Assembly (NCBI GenBank): GCA_964195425.1
Contig: CAXMOM010000065.1
Location: 62,001-126,000, forward strand
From: Glaciecola sp964195425
GTDB lineage: Bacteria > Pseudomonadota > Gammaproteobacteria > Enterobacterales > Alteromonadaceae
Direction of reading: 5' to 3'
Length of the DNA stretch: 64,000 bases
Below the pieces are notes generated by a model. It was not told the origin of the DNA. It worked only from the letters and a program-made list of their open reading frames with translations, and searched no databases. Both the position numbers and the translations under genes were made by a program. This document shows, piece after piece, positions 37,181-46,886 of this stretch (position 1 is the first letter of the stretch; each line of letters opens with the position of its first letter).

Positions 37181-38179
37181 CACTTACACTGCCTTGGTTA
37201 CCATCTTCAAAAGAAGAGAATCGTCCCAAATCAGGTGGTGCAATGCAGTCACCAATTGCATAAGGGGCACCGGAGTCATCGTTAAAGTTACCATCTGCAT
37301 TAGCTATACGGTCATGGAAACCAGGAATGAAGTAGTTAGCACCATCGGCTGTTGAATCGTTTGTGAAATCGATAATTTGATCGTTTTGACGAGTCCAGTT
37401 AACTAAATCTTTATAGAAAAGGGCTGCCGATACATAACCTTCACCATCGAAATAGTACTCAAAAGCCCAATCAAAGTTATTTGATTCTCTAGGTTGTAAG
37501 GTTGGGTTACCTGCTACTTTGCTCCATGGACCACCGCCTCCCTCATTCGCTGCAATAAAGTCATTGGTAGTGGCAATTAAGGCGATGTTTTGATTGAACT
37601 TAACAAAACCCGAAACTTGCATATTGGTCAATACGTGCGCGGCTAATTGTTTTATTCGCTGCTGCGCGCACAAATGTGTTTTCTGCAACTTCTAAGCTTA
37701 GGTTTATACTGGGAAGCACATGACTATAATCGTCTCCCCCGCTTATATTACAAGATTGATCTACTTGACCATTGTTGTCGGTATTACAGACGGCAAAGTT
37801 TGCGCCAACAATACCGCTAAAGCCCGTTGAAGATTGATCAGTTTGTACATATTGCAAACCAATATTACCGGTTAGGGCCATATTGCTAAGCTCAGTCTCA
37901 AAGTCATCTTTAACCTATAATGTTAATACTTCTTCTACCACGTAGGTATCACCCAAGTGTTCAGGCTCAAGCAAACCAGCATCATTTAACGCATAAGTGC
38001 CGTCGCCGTATGGCGCAAAACCGTCATACGCGACTACTTTACCCAAACCAGCCCAACTTAAATTGGCTTAAGCCAAGTACGTATTCAGCAGGTATGCTTG
38101 TCGATAGAGGGTAAGACGTTGATGTTGCAAAGAAGCCTTTGTTGTCTTTATCTTTGAAACGGTCTGAGTAATTAATACC

Positions 38180-38225
38180 AACCGTTAAACTGTTAAACCG
38201 TTAAACCGTTAAACCGTTAAATCGG
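38180..38225 (-). repeat. Octanucleotide tandem repeat (five copies) inside the TonB receptor gene
   Basis: On the plus strand the unit AACCGTTA occurs five times in a row (the second copy is AACTGTTA), followed by AATCGG. The surrounding protein reads FFTDLTV and then, after the repeat, the frame of a SDRFKD-like stretch. The ancestor needed one copy, so four extra units (32 bp) shift the frame. It is the second expanded tandem repeat in this pseudogene. Confidence 0.9.
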
Positions 38226-39668
38226 TAAAGAAGTCACCGTCTAAAATGCCTCTTGCTTCAAATTTTACTGTGGTGAGTTCTTCAGAGAAATCTGCAAAGT
38301 TTAAAAATCGTCTTGTGCGTTGTTGTAATCGAAATTTGAACCATTTGCAGTAAGCACACCAGATGTAAATTGGTCAGCTAGGTTAGCTAAACCGCCACCC
38401 CACGTTTGCGGAAGGGTAAGTTGTAAAGCGTTAGGATCGGAAAATGCGTCTAAACCTGAACTACCCGTAAAGAAAACACCGCTGTTACTCATTTGGAAAA
38501 TACGAGAACCTAGTTGGTCAGATGTAAGTGAGCCAAAGCGCGCTAAACCAGCATAAGACTCACCGCGCAGGTCACGCTTAGTTGATTCGCTGCTTGCGGC
38601 GCCCAGTTCAAGTGTACAGGTATAGCTAAGCGCATATTCTACGTTTAAACCAAAAACTTGTAAGTCTCCATCATTGTGAAGTGGATCGGTACGTAACACT
38701 GGATTCGCTTCAATTTGTGTACCGGTGTTATTTACGCCGGTACCACTTACGTTCGATGCATTGAATGTTTCGATAAGCCCACGCAACACACCTGAGTAAG
38801 AGTAGTCAATGTTCAGGGCATCAATAACAATATCTAAATCGTCGGTAGGACGGAATTGTAATACCACAGAAACGGTTTCACGCTCCAATTCAGTACTAAT
38901 AGCTTGGGAGTCTAGACCTGATGGTGTTACTAGGTCGGTGTCCGGATCGGTGTTGTATCCCAAAACACCATATTTACGTTGGTTGTGTGGAGATTCTGTA
39001 GACGCTAAGGCAACCGCTAAACCAATGGTATCGTCAGAAAATTTTTCCACAAAAGATAAGGCAAAACGCTTACATTTGTTGTCGAATTCAGGACTGTCTG
39101 AACCAGAACCGCTTGATTCGAAACTACCGTTAAACGTTAATGTCTCTTTTGCGTTTAGCGGACGAACAGTTTGTAAATCGACCGTGCCACCAATACCTTG
39201 GACTAAAAGAGTAGCGTCAGAGGTTTTGTAAATAGTGGCACCTGTCATTATTTCAGAGGGATATAAATCGTATTCAACACCGCGGTGATCACCAATACCA
39301 ATAAGTTCACGACCATTTAATGAAGTACCTGTAAAATCTTCCTTAAAACCACGTACTGAAATACCAGAAGTTCTGCCACCTACACGTTCACCGGCCAAAC
39401 CGGGCAAGCGAGATAATGATTCAGCAATTGAAGAGCCGGGCAACTTACCGGTATCTTATGCAGAGGTAGCTTCTACTATACTGCTGTTGTCTTGCTTAAT
39501 GGCTTGTGTTCGAATAAGTGAGCCGCGAATCCCGCTAACGGCAATAACTTCTATATCGGCTTCAGCTTCGCAATTATTCGGTGTTTGCGCGAAGGCTGCA
39601 GACGTCGTTAAGGCAGATACGACTGCTAGTGATAGCAAAGCAGGTTTAAACAGTTTGTTCTTCTTTAT

Positions 39669-40153
39669 TTTTGTAGCCTTTTAGTGTGCGATATAATAAA
39701 AAGGTGGGCTGCGAATATGTTAATAATATTAAATTTAGATTAATTTGCAGGTGTTTACTTAAATGAATAAGTAAGTGTCGCTTCAACATTGATAGCCTTG
39801 CTTTATATAGTGCTTTTGAGATCTTAATTGATTTAAATGTAAGGGTTTGGTATTCGTGTGATAAACATGATGTTTACCTGCTAATTGTAGTTGTTAACAA
39901 TTTTATTACACCCTAAGGTCAATGTGCGAGCTTGAATGTTATTTTAGCTAACAAAGTAGAGTGTAAAATTGAGATAATAAAATATAGTGTAAAGGAGGGA
40001 GTAAAAAGGGAGTGAAGAGAGACCAAAGGTGCTAGGAATAATAACAAAGTGAAGTAAATGCTGGCGCCGCAATTCACGACGCCAAAAGCGTTTATGATTA
40101 TCTGTTCTAGCAAGAAATCTAATTGCTTTTCTCCTTAAATCGCGGGGGATTTT
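39669..40153. other. Gene-free region with the former TonB receptor promoter
   Basis: About 480 A+T-rich bases between the receptor remnant and the yejM stop codon. It should hold the receptor promoter and the end of the yejM transcript. The short open frame across 39919-40113 has no family features. It marks the boundary between the decayed left part and the intact right part of the window. Confidence 0.4.
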
Positions 40154-41653
40154 TTATTTATCGCTAAAATCTTTTAGATGCTTTATTGAGCGGCTAAGGA
40201 GGTTAGTATCCAAATCGATAAGTACTTTAGCCTGTGTCGTGATGTTGGTTACCTCGTAACTTCCATCTTTAGCAACTTTGGTCAGTAATGGATACTTAAC
40301 AACAATCACATTGTTGTTTTGGGTGCTTACTAGCCATCGACGGGTAGGGCTTTGTAATGTCTGCCCAGTAGAATAGCGAATGGGTGGTGCTAAGCAGCCG
40401 AATTCGCTTAATACGGTAGGTATTATATCTTCGTTGCTAGAAACCTGGCTACTTACAACAAAATTACTCCATAGTTTGAATATCTCAGTTTGACCTTTAC
40501 CAATTACCAATACCTTGGCGCTTTCTTTTAGCACGGAAAAGTCGAATCCAACCAGTTGCTCACTGGATACAATGCCCATAAAAAATCCACTGTCGGTATT
40601 TTTTAATGCGTCACTAAAACTGTCAAATTCTTGGTCATTATTTTGCCCGGTAGTATAGAAACCTGTGGTTACATCAAATGCATTAAGTAACTCTGTTGCT
40701 ACGGAAGGAGCAGATGTCATCTCTAACAAGTTACTCGGTATACCAAACAACAACTGTCGAGCTAATTCGCTTGGCTCTTGCTGCAGGTTTAGATGGAATT
40801 TATTGGATTCTAACGATGCAACACTGGCAATATCCAAAGAATCTAGGCTAGCAAGGACGATAATTTTCCGTGTTCTGTCGACACTGCAATAAACTTGTTT
40901 TGGGGGATAATTAAATCGACTAGTTTCACTATTATATTGTAATTTTTCTTGCTGTTGACGCTCCTCTAAATCAATAAAACCGTACCTAGCCATTAATGTT
41001 TTAGCAGTAGCTGGATATGAAAGAGGAAACATATTGTCTTGTTTCAATACAGGGGTGTATAACCTTGCATCTGCCCACACATGAATTGCATGGCTGCTAA
41101 TAAAACACAGAACAAAACCAACAATAATATAGCGTGCTACTTTAATGCGCTGAAACCTTCCAATTCGCTTAAAAATTGCATTGGCAACAACCAGTTGGAA
41201 CATTAACCAAATGATAAACAAAAGCACGAGGTAAAACCATTGCAACCAGCCGAAAGCTCCCATTTGACCTTGTGCTTCGTTTCTTACTAACTCAGCTGAA
41301 CTGAAGGTAATATGAAAACCTGTTTTGTTATATAAAAGCGCGTCAAAAGCAAGAAGTGCTAAGCCGACGGCAGCAATAACCGATGCGGTCGCTTTTAATA
41401 GACGTAAATTGGTGATTTTGTAACACAAGGGCATAACCAGAATAACAAAGCCCAAAAAAGTAATAAAGCTGGTATGACCTAACCAAGTGGTTATCAAATA
41501 CACAAAACTTATAGGAGTATCGGCAATGGGGGAAGAAAACAGATATACTGACGATATTGCGCTCGCCATTAGTATATTTGCAAATGCAAACCAATGTCCC
41601 CAACTCACTTGTTGGGTAATTTTTTTTCTGCGAGGAGATTCGTTATATATCAT
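40154..41653 (-). CDS. yejM: YejM-like inner-membrane protein (DUF3413, sulfatase-like)
   Basis: A 499-residue protein. Five transmembrane helices occupy the first 200 residues (SWGHWFAFANILMASAIS, SFITFLGFVILVMPLCY, ATASVIAAVGLALLAFDA, WFYLVLLFIIWLMFQLVV, IIVGFVLCFISSHAIHVWA). A periplasmic alkaline-phosphatase-like domain follows (VLASLDSLDIASVAS; FFMGIVSS; FDVTTGFYTTGQ). In enterobacteria YejM/PbgA senses periplasmic LPS and controls LpxC turnover. The periplasmic domain here is about 260 residues and looks shorter than in E. coli. The start overlaps the yejL stop codon, and the yejL-yejM pair divergent from ndpA (yejK) matches the known gene order. Confidence 0.88.
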   Translation of the reverse strand: MIYNESPRRKKITQQVSWGHWFAFANILMASAISSVYLFSSPIADTPISFVYLITTWLGHTSFITFLGFVILVMPLCYKITNLRLLKATASVIAAVGLALLAFDALLYNKTGFHITFSSAELVRNEAQGQMGAFGWLQWFYLVLLFIIWLMFQLVVANAIFKRIGRFQRIKVARYIIVGFVLCFISSHAIHVWADARLYTPVLKQDNMFPLSYPATAKTLMARYGFIDLEERQQQEKLQYNSETSRFNYPPKQVYCSVDRTRKIIVLASLDSLDIASVASLESNKFHLNLQQEPSELARQLLFGIPSNLLEMTSAPSVATELLNAFDVTTGFYTTGQNNDQEFDSFSDALKNTDSGFFMGIVSSEQLVGFDFSVLKESAKVLVIGKGQTEIFKLWSNFVVSSQVSSNEDIIPTVLSEFGCLAPPIRYSTGQTLQSPTRRWLVSTQNNNVIVVKYPLLTKVAKDGSYEVTNITTQAKVLIDLDTNLLSRSIKHLKDFSDK

Positions 41654-41874
41654 GAGGCTGGGCTATTTGCACTTTTCTTAAGAGCATCACAAAACTGATT
41701 AATCATAACACCTCTAACGTCGTCTGTGACTTGGTGTTGAAAAATACTGGCTAATACATTTCCAAGCACCATTATAGACAAATCGCCTTTGGCCTTATGC
41801 TTTTCTAGCGCTAAAAATACTTCTTGGGTAAGGGCGTCAAATTCTTTATTACTATAACGCGATTGTATGGGCAT
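41650..41874 (-). CDS. yejL: YejL family protein (DUF1414)
   Basis: A 74-residue cytoplasmic protein with the family pattern MPIQSRYSNKEFDALTQEVF at the start and LSIMVLGNVLASIFQHQV in the middle. Its biochemical role is unknown. It overlaps yejM by 4 bp and lies back to back with ndpA about 200 bp away, the arrangement seen in many gammaproteobacteria. Length is normal. Confidence 0.88.
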   Translation of the reverse strand: MPIQSRYSNKEFDALTQEVFLALEKHKAKGDLSIMVLGNVLASIFQHQVTDDVRGVMINQFCDALKKSANSPAS

Positions 41875-42075
41875 TGATTTGTCCTATGATTTTTTATGAA
41901 AAACTCGTTACAATTACCGACTAGGTAAATAAATACTATTTATAACCTGTATAAACACTATATTTCGAGTCACAGCAAAGTATAATGGCTGCTGGAAATT
42001 TTCACCAACATTTTGTTTTCCTTTATTTGCGCCGCAAATAGGGTAAACGTTTAATTAAAGGTTATAACATCATAT

Positions 42076-43104
42076 ATGAGTGCAAACGTAAATGAGTTTG
42101 TTGTACATCAAATTAGTTTATCTGAAGAAGGTAAGCTTGTTTTCATTCCCCGGCCTAGTTGTTTTGAGGTGTCTAATCCAATAACTGACTTAGCAACGCA
42201 ATTGCATAGTAACTTTAATGGTAAGCCTAGCAAAGGTGTGGGCGGCTTTGGTAATGAACTCGACCCCAGTATGCGTGATTTATTAGAGAAAATGGGTAAC
42301 AAGGATATCGACTTTTACGATTTCAGTGTGCAAGCAAGTCAACATTTGGTTAAAACTATTACAGATGAGGCAATGCTTGAAACTGGGTATGTTATTTTCA
42401 GCCTCTATAATTATTTGGCAACCGATTATTTATTGATCGCTATGCTCGATACCAAAGACTCGGTTTCTGTTAATCAGCAGCTTGACTTAACGTCTAATAA
42501 ATTTCTTGAGTTAACTAAAATGCAAATTGCGGTGCGTATTGACCTAACCCAATTAGACGTTAGTGCGCAAGACGAAAGATATATCAGCTTTATTAAAGGC
42601 CGCATGGGTCGCAAAGTGTCAGACTTCTTTATGAGCTTTATTGGCTGTGAAGAAAAAGTAGATACTAAAGTGCAAAATAAGCAATTTGTGCAACATTTAG
42701 ACACTTACTTGGCTTCACAAGCATTAGACGCAAATGAAAAACATGAGCATCGTCAAAGTGTATCTAAATACTATAAAGAAAAAGCTGACTTGGGTGAAGA
42801 AATTGCTATTAATGAAGTAGATGGAATTTTACCGTCAATGTCTGAAGGCGAACATAGCTTTTCACATTATAATGCTGGCTTAGAACAACCCCTTGAACCA
42901 AAGTTTCAGGCTGATAAATCTATGATTAATGTCATGAATAAATATTCAGGCGCGGGTGGCGGTATAAGTGTAAGTTTTGAACGAAAGCTTCTGGGCCAAC
43001 GCATTCATTATGACGTTCAAACCGACACATTAACCATATCGGGCTTGCCACCTAATTTGAAAGATCAATTAACGAAGTCGGTCAAAGGCGATAATCATTC
43101 ATGA
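42076..43104 (+). CDS. ndpA: Nucleoid-associated protein YejK/NdpA
   Basis: A 342-residue cytoplasmic nucleoid protein of the NdpA/YejK family, which associates with topoisomerases and the chromosome. Typical segments are FVVHQISLSEEGKLVFIPRP, YVIFSLYNYLATDYLLIAML, YISFIKGRMGRKVSDFFMSF (about residues 167-186) and the C-terminal VSFERKLLGQRIHYD. Length matches the family (about 335). The ATG overlaps no other gene. The stop overlaps the start of the next gene (ATGA), so the downstream PTPS-like protein is co-translated. Confidence 0.93.
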   Translation: MSANVNEFVVHQISLSEEGKLVFIPRPSCFEVSNPITDLATQLHSNFNGKPSKGVGGFGNELDPSMRDLLEKMGNKDIDFYDFSVQASQHLVKTITDEAMLETGYVIFSLYNYLATDYLLIAMLDTKDSVSVNQQLDLTSNKFLELTKMQIAVRIDLTQLDVSAQDERYISFIKGRMGRKVSDFFMSFIGCEEKVDTKVQNKQFVQHLDTYLASQALDANEKHEHRQSVSKYYKEKADLGEEIAINEVDGILPSMSEGEHSFSHYNAGLEQPLEPKFQADKSMINVMNKYSGAGGGISVSFERKLLGQRIHYDVQTDTLTISGLPPNLKDQLTKSVKGDNHS

Positions 43105-43988
43105 AGTTATTTGTTAACGATCTTACCGTAATGGACTTCTCTTACTTATGCCCACAGCGTGGCATGGTAGGAGAGAGCTGGATAGTCGATGTAGTCCTAG
43201 ACGGTGGCCTCAATGAAGAAAGCATGGTACAAGACTTTGGTATTGTTAAAAAACAATTAAAAAAAGTCATAGACGATTATGTTGATCATAAGCTAGTGGT
43301 TCCCGCTGATCATCAAAATACAAGAATCCATCCTCCCGCTGCCGATGGTCGCGTGCTGGTCGATTTTGTATTTGCAAATGAACTGCCTATTCAGTTGTAT
43401 TGTCCACCTGAGGCTTATGCCTTCGTGTATAGCTTAGAAGGCGAGCCACCACTAATTACTAAGCAGTCCCTTACTGCATATTTGAAAGATGTGATTACCA
43501 CACATTTGCCTGAAAACGTCCATGATATTGACATCGTATTACGTGAAGAAATCATTCTTACGCCTTTTTACCACTATACACACGGTTTGAAAAAGCATGA
43601 TGGGAATTGCCAGCGCATAGCCCATGGCCATCGTTCAAAAATTCTGATTACTCAAAATGGTGAAACATCTCAAAAGTGGCAAAGTTATTGGGCTAAAAGA
43701 TGGTCCGACATATATATTGGTAGCAATGAAGATGTAGTGGATGCGCAAAATTTGAGTTTCACAGTACTTTCCGCTTTGCCCGTTTATTGCTTTAAGTATG
43801 AAGCTTCACAAGGCGTTTTTGAAATGGCTATTGCGCAGCAGGTATGTGAGCTCATTGATTACGATTCGACCGTAGAATGCTTAGCGCAATATATCCTTGA
43901 GCAAACACAAAAGGAAACGAGTGATGCACTCACGGTTATGGCATTTGAAGGGGTAGGCAAAGGAGCCATCATTAGTGGCAATTGTTAA
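43101..43988 (+). CDS. 6-pyruvoyl-tetrahydropterin synthase / QueD-like protein (enlarged)
   Basis: A 295-residue protein, roughly twice the length of QueD. Residues 5-65 show the PTPS strand-helix pattern (LTVMDFSYLCPQRGMVGESW, then MVQDFGIVKKQLKKVIDDYV and DHKLVV), where MVxDF and the DHK-L motif are family hallmarks. A later CQRIAHGHRSK resembles the C-x3-HGH zinc-ligand/catalytic motif with one extra residue. The remaining central part (about 80-150) is less familiar. A pterin- or queuosine-related reaction is a family inference only; the motif change may mean another role. It overlaps ndpA by 4 bp and the M23 gene by 1 bp, forming a three-gene operon. Confidence 0.65.
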   Translation: MKLFVNDLTVMDFSYLCPQRGMVGESWIVDVVLDGGLNEESMVQDFGIVKKQLKKVIDDYVDHKLVVPADHQNTRIHPPAADGRVLVDFVFANELPIQLYCPPEAYAFVYSLEGEPPLITKQSLTAYLKDVITTHLPENVHDIDIVLREEIILTPFYHYTHGLKKHDGNCQRIAHGHRSKILITQNGETSQKWQSYWAKRWSDIYIGSNEDVVDAQNLSFTVLSALPVYCFKYEASQGVFEMAIAQQVCELIDYDSTVECLAQYILEQTQKETSDALTVMAFEGVGKGAIISGNC

Positions 43989-44809
43989 TGAAATCTGTAA
44001 TCGCAAAAAGTACAGCATGCCTTCTATTAATGGTGTTTGCTTTATCGGTTTTTGCTAAGCCTTTACTGCTAGGCGATTTTACTCAGGGGAGTTTGCTGCG
44101 CGGAAAACTTCCGCCAAATGCATTGGTTAAGTTAAATAGCAATGCAATTAAGGTTTCTCCTAACGGTGACTTTGTATTTGGCTTTGGGCGCGATGCGAGT
44201 TTACGCCAGCAGCTAAGTTGGAAATTGCCAGAGTCTGAACTTTGGCAAACGTTCACCATAGCGCTATCTAAACGTGTATATAAAGAAGATAAAATTGAGG
44301 GCGTTGCGCAAAAATATGTCAGCCCACCCAAGACCGTGCTTGATCGTATACGACTAGATAACCGTGCTATTGCAAAAGCACGTGCACATGATTCTGAATT
44401 CTTGTTCTTCACCCAAGATTTTATTTTGCCTGCACAAGGTCGTATTTCAGGTGTATATGGTTCTAGACGGGTATTTAATGGTGAACCTAAACGTCCACAC
44501 TTTGGATTAGATATTGCCAATAAGACTGGCACACCGGTAATCGCGCCTGCGGCAGGTGTTGTTAGATTAGCGCACAACGATATGTATTATTCTGGAGGCA
44601 CCTTAATTATTGACCATGGCTATGGCGTGTCGTCTACCTTGATTCATTTGAGTAAACTTCATGTGCAGGAAGGTAAGGCAATAGAGCAAGGTGAGTTGGT
44701 CGCTGAAATAGGCGCTACTGGCAGGGTAACAGGCCCCCATCTTGATTGGCGTATTAATTGGTTTAAAGAGCGCTTAGACCCAGCGTTGTTGGTAGAACTA
44801 CCGCAGTAA
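43988..44809 (+). CDS. M23 family metallopeptidase (periplasmic, LytM type)
   Basis: A 273-residue exported protein. After a signal peptide (residues 1-24, ending LSVFAKP), residues about 25-110 form a beta-rich N-terminal domain, and residues about 135-250 the LytM/M23 fold. Zinc ligands are visible in RPHFGLDIANKTGTPV (H and D), STLIHLSKLHV and GPHLDWRI (H-x-D region). With all ligands present it should cleave peptidoglycan cross-links. The ATG at 43988 overlaps the previous stop codon by one base (TAATG). Confidence 0.9.
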   Translation: MKSVIAKSTACLLLMVFALSVFAKPLLLGDFTQGSLLRGKLPPNALVKLNSNAIKVSPNGDFVFGFGRDASLRQQLSWKLPESELWQTFTIALSKRVYKEDKIEGVAQKYVSPPKTVLDRIRLDNRAIAKARAHDSEFLFFTQDFILPAQGRISGVYGSRRVFNGEPKRPHFGLDIANKTGTPVIAPAAGVVRLAHNDMYYSGGTLIIDHGYGVSSTLIHLSKLHVQEGKAIEQGELVAEIGATGRVTGPHLDWRINWFKERLDPALLVELPQ

Positions 44810-44883
44810 GGTGTCATTACTGCTGCGGTGAAGTTCAATTGAATTTTTCTACCACAATATTTTCTAATGGCTCACTAATCGCA

Positions 44884-46740
44884 CTATTCTGGATTTGCGT
44901 TATCATCAACACCCAGCCATTTCAAAAACACAGTTGTGTTTTCAATGCTAATATCACAAGTGTCTAGTATGGCTGGTTGCACCTTAAAATTAAGCGTAAT
45001 TAGTTTTCCATCGCGCATTACATCAATAGGCAATGTTTCTCCTATATTACATAGATTCAATAACTTATATAAACGTAAGTCATCGCATTGCCATTTTTTG
45101 AAAGCGACAATAGTGTCACCAACATACAAACCCGCTATGCTTAGGGCACGGTTTTCTTGAATTGACACTACCTTTAATTGCTTGTCTGACATAGCCAGTA
45201 CGGCGCCTAAATCGTGCTTTGTATTGGCAACTGACGAACCTCCTTTGTCTTGAAAAGAATGGTTAGGACGCATGTTCAACTTTAGACCAATTGAATGCAA
45301 AAGAGTGGGCAAGGGCAAATCGATAGGCGTTTGAGTGGCCAAAAATAAAAAACCACTTAAGTCGATGTTAAATTCAGTTTTACAAAGCTTTAAAATCACA
45401 TCATCGGGGGTGCCTAACTGGGTCTTGCCATATTGTTCCCACAAACACTTCATTACATTGTCTAGCGATACCTTGTTGTTAGACTGTTGGCGAAGCGTAA
45501 TATCCAAACATAGAGCAATAATGGCGCCTTTATTATAATAACTCACTATGTGATTTACCGAGCCAGCATCTTGTTTGTAAAACTTATTCCATGCATCAAA
45601 GCTCGATTCACTCGCGCTTTGTTTTAGTCGCCCGGGGTTACGCATCAAACGCGTGATGGCTTCATTTAGGATCTGTACATATTGAGCAGGTGATACAAGT
45701 TTTGACCTAGCTAAACTCAGATCATCAAAAAATGACGTGAAGCCTTCGTAAATCCAAAGCTGCGGTGTATAGACCTCTTCAAACAAATTGGGTTGGTACA
45801 TCACTTCAGGCTTTATGCGTTTTACATGCCATGTGTGGAAAAGTTCGTGGCTACATAAGGCCAAAAATTGTTGGTATTCTTTGCTTATTTTGTCAGCTTC
45901 GCCTACTAAGGGTAAGTCGAACCTACTGTATTGTAACACTGTACTAGCAAGGTGTTCTAGCCCTCCAAATCCATGGTCGCAAACAAGGGTTATAAACCAA
46001 TACTCTTTACAAGGGAAATCACCAAATAAGTTAATATGGTGTTCTATTATGGCGCTTAGGTCACGTTCCATTCGCGGGAAATCGAAGTTATGTTGTCCAG
46101 TAAATACTAAATGGAAGCGGTTACCCAATACATCAAAACAATAATCATCAAATTTACCCAGTAAAACAGGGTGGTCGATCAGCTCAAAATAATCTTTTAC
46201 AAAAAACGTATCATAACTTTCGGGCATTGAAGTGACTGTTTTTGATACAGGGAGAGATGTAGCAACTGCCGGTACAAGCGTCTCTTGCTGTTTATTTATG
46301 GTGATTATATGTGGTGAGTTTTCAAACTCTTTTAGGCATAAAAAGACTGATGTGCCATTAAAAAATGCATATTCATCATTTATAAATGCGCTGCGCACCG
46401 ACAGGTCATTTGCATATATAATATAGTGTAATGAAAATTGCTTGAGTGCATCACCATTTTTGCTAGTGATTTCCCACTCTTGTTTTGAAAGTTGTTTTAA
46501 TACTATAAAGTCTTGCGAGCTATTCAAGCTATGCAAATTTCTAGAGAAGTCCCGTATCATGTAACTACCAGGTATCCATGCTGGCATGGCCACTCGCACA
46601 GCAGAAGGTGCGTTAGTGCTTGGCAAGTCTACTGTCATGGTAACTTCAAATAAATGCTCTTTAGTACTTAACACATGTATTTCGTATTCAATATTGGCTT
46701 TTTTTGAAACCTTAGATTTAGATATTTCTGATGAAGTCAT
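44884..46740 (-). CDS. M61 family (glycyl aminopeptidase-like) metallopeptidase with PDZ domain
   Basis: About 618 residues from the ATG at 46740; an in-frame extension to 46827 gives 29 poorly conserved codons and is not preferred. The N-terminal beta domain includes MPAWIPGSYMIRDFSRNL, a strong M61 signature. The catalytic zinc motif is CSHELFHTWHVKRIKP (HExxH), with the downstream LWIYEGFTSFFDD giving the third-ligand glutamate. A PDZ domain lies near the C-terminus (RALSIAGLYVGDTIVAF). No signal peptide is evident, so the enzyme is probably cytoplasmic. It is divergent from the DUF962 gene. Confidence 0.9.
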   Translation of the reverse strand: MTSSEISKSKVSKKANIEYEIHVLSTKEHLFEVTMTVDLPSTNAPSAVRVAMPAWIPGSYMIRDFSRNLHSLNSSQDFIVLKQLSKQEWEITSKNGDALKQFSLHYIIYANDLSVRSAFINDEYAFFNGTSVFLCLKEFENSPHIITINKQQETLVPAVATSLPVSKTVTSMPESYDTFFVKDYFELIDHPVLLGKFDDYCFDVLGNRFHLVFTGQHNFDFPRMERDLSAIIEHHINLFGDFPCKEYWFITLVCDHGFGGLEHLASTVLQYSRFDLPLVGEADKISKEYQQFLALCSHELFHTWHVKRIKPEVMYQPNLFEEVYTPQLWIYEGFTSFFDDLSLARSKLVSPAQYVQILNEAITRLMRNPGRLKQSASESSFDAWNKFYKQDAGSVNHIVSYYNKGAIIALCLDITLRQQSNNKVSLDNVMKCLWEQYGKTQLGTPDDVILKLCKTEFNIDLSGFLFLATQTPIDLPLPTLLHSIGLKLNMRPNHSFQDKGGSSVANTKHDLGAVLAMSDKQLKVVSIQENRALSIAGLYVGDTIVAFKKWQCDDLRLYKLLNLCNIGETLPIDVMRDGKLITLNFKVQPAILDTCDISIENTTVFLKWLGVDDNANPE

Positions 46741-46886
46741 AGTGGGAGCAAATGAGTAAATAATGTCTAAAATATAACATGTTAAAGGGTTTTTTACATA
46801 GATTGAAACAAACATCCTTGTACTCAATTCCTGCGAGTTGTAAACTTATCGTTAACAACAAGCAAAAGTGTCAACAGGACAATATT

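Larger units (their letters stand above)
37016..39668 (-). pseudogene. TonB-dependent outer-membrane receptor, multiply disrupted
   Basis: The order is signal peptide (SLAVVSALTTSAAFAQ), plug domain (SIVEATSA, stop, DTGKLPGSSIAESLSRLPGL; RTSGISVRGFKEDFTGTSLN) and beta-barrel (DRIANADGNFNDDSGAPYAI, GSVSGLEFRV). Lesions seen: the expected ATG is ATA at 39666-39668; TAA at 39456-39458 in the plug; a shift in a T run at about 38303; an 8-bp repeat expansion at 38180; a one-base insertion near 38070; TAG near 37917; a one-base insertion near 37620; and a 7-bp repeat expansion at 37115. The last strands are lost by fusion to the halogenase remnant. It would have imported an oligosaccharide for the GH13 enzyme. 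Confidence 0.88.

Noticed and set aside
1588..39668. Recoded stop codons or an alternative genetic code as explanation for the many in-frame stops
   Set aside because: All three stop codons occur inside remnants (TGA at 1639, 32101, 35425; TAA at 7548, 8074, 39456; TAG at 10200, 36622), mixed with indels and duplications, while dozens of intact genes use all three as true stops.
39919..40113. 64-codon minus-strand frame after yejM
   Set aside because: No family features; lies in a low-complexity A+T-rich spacer.
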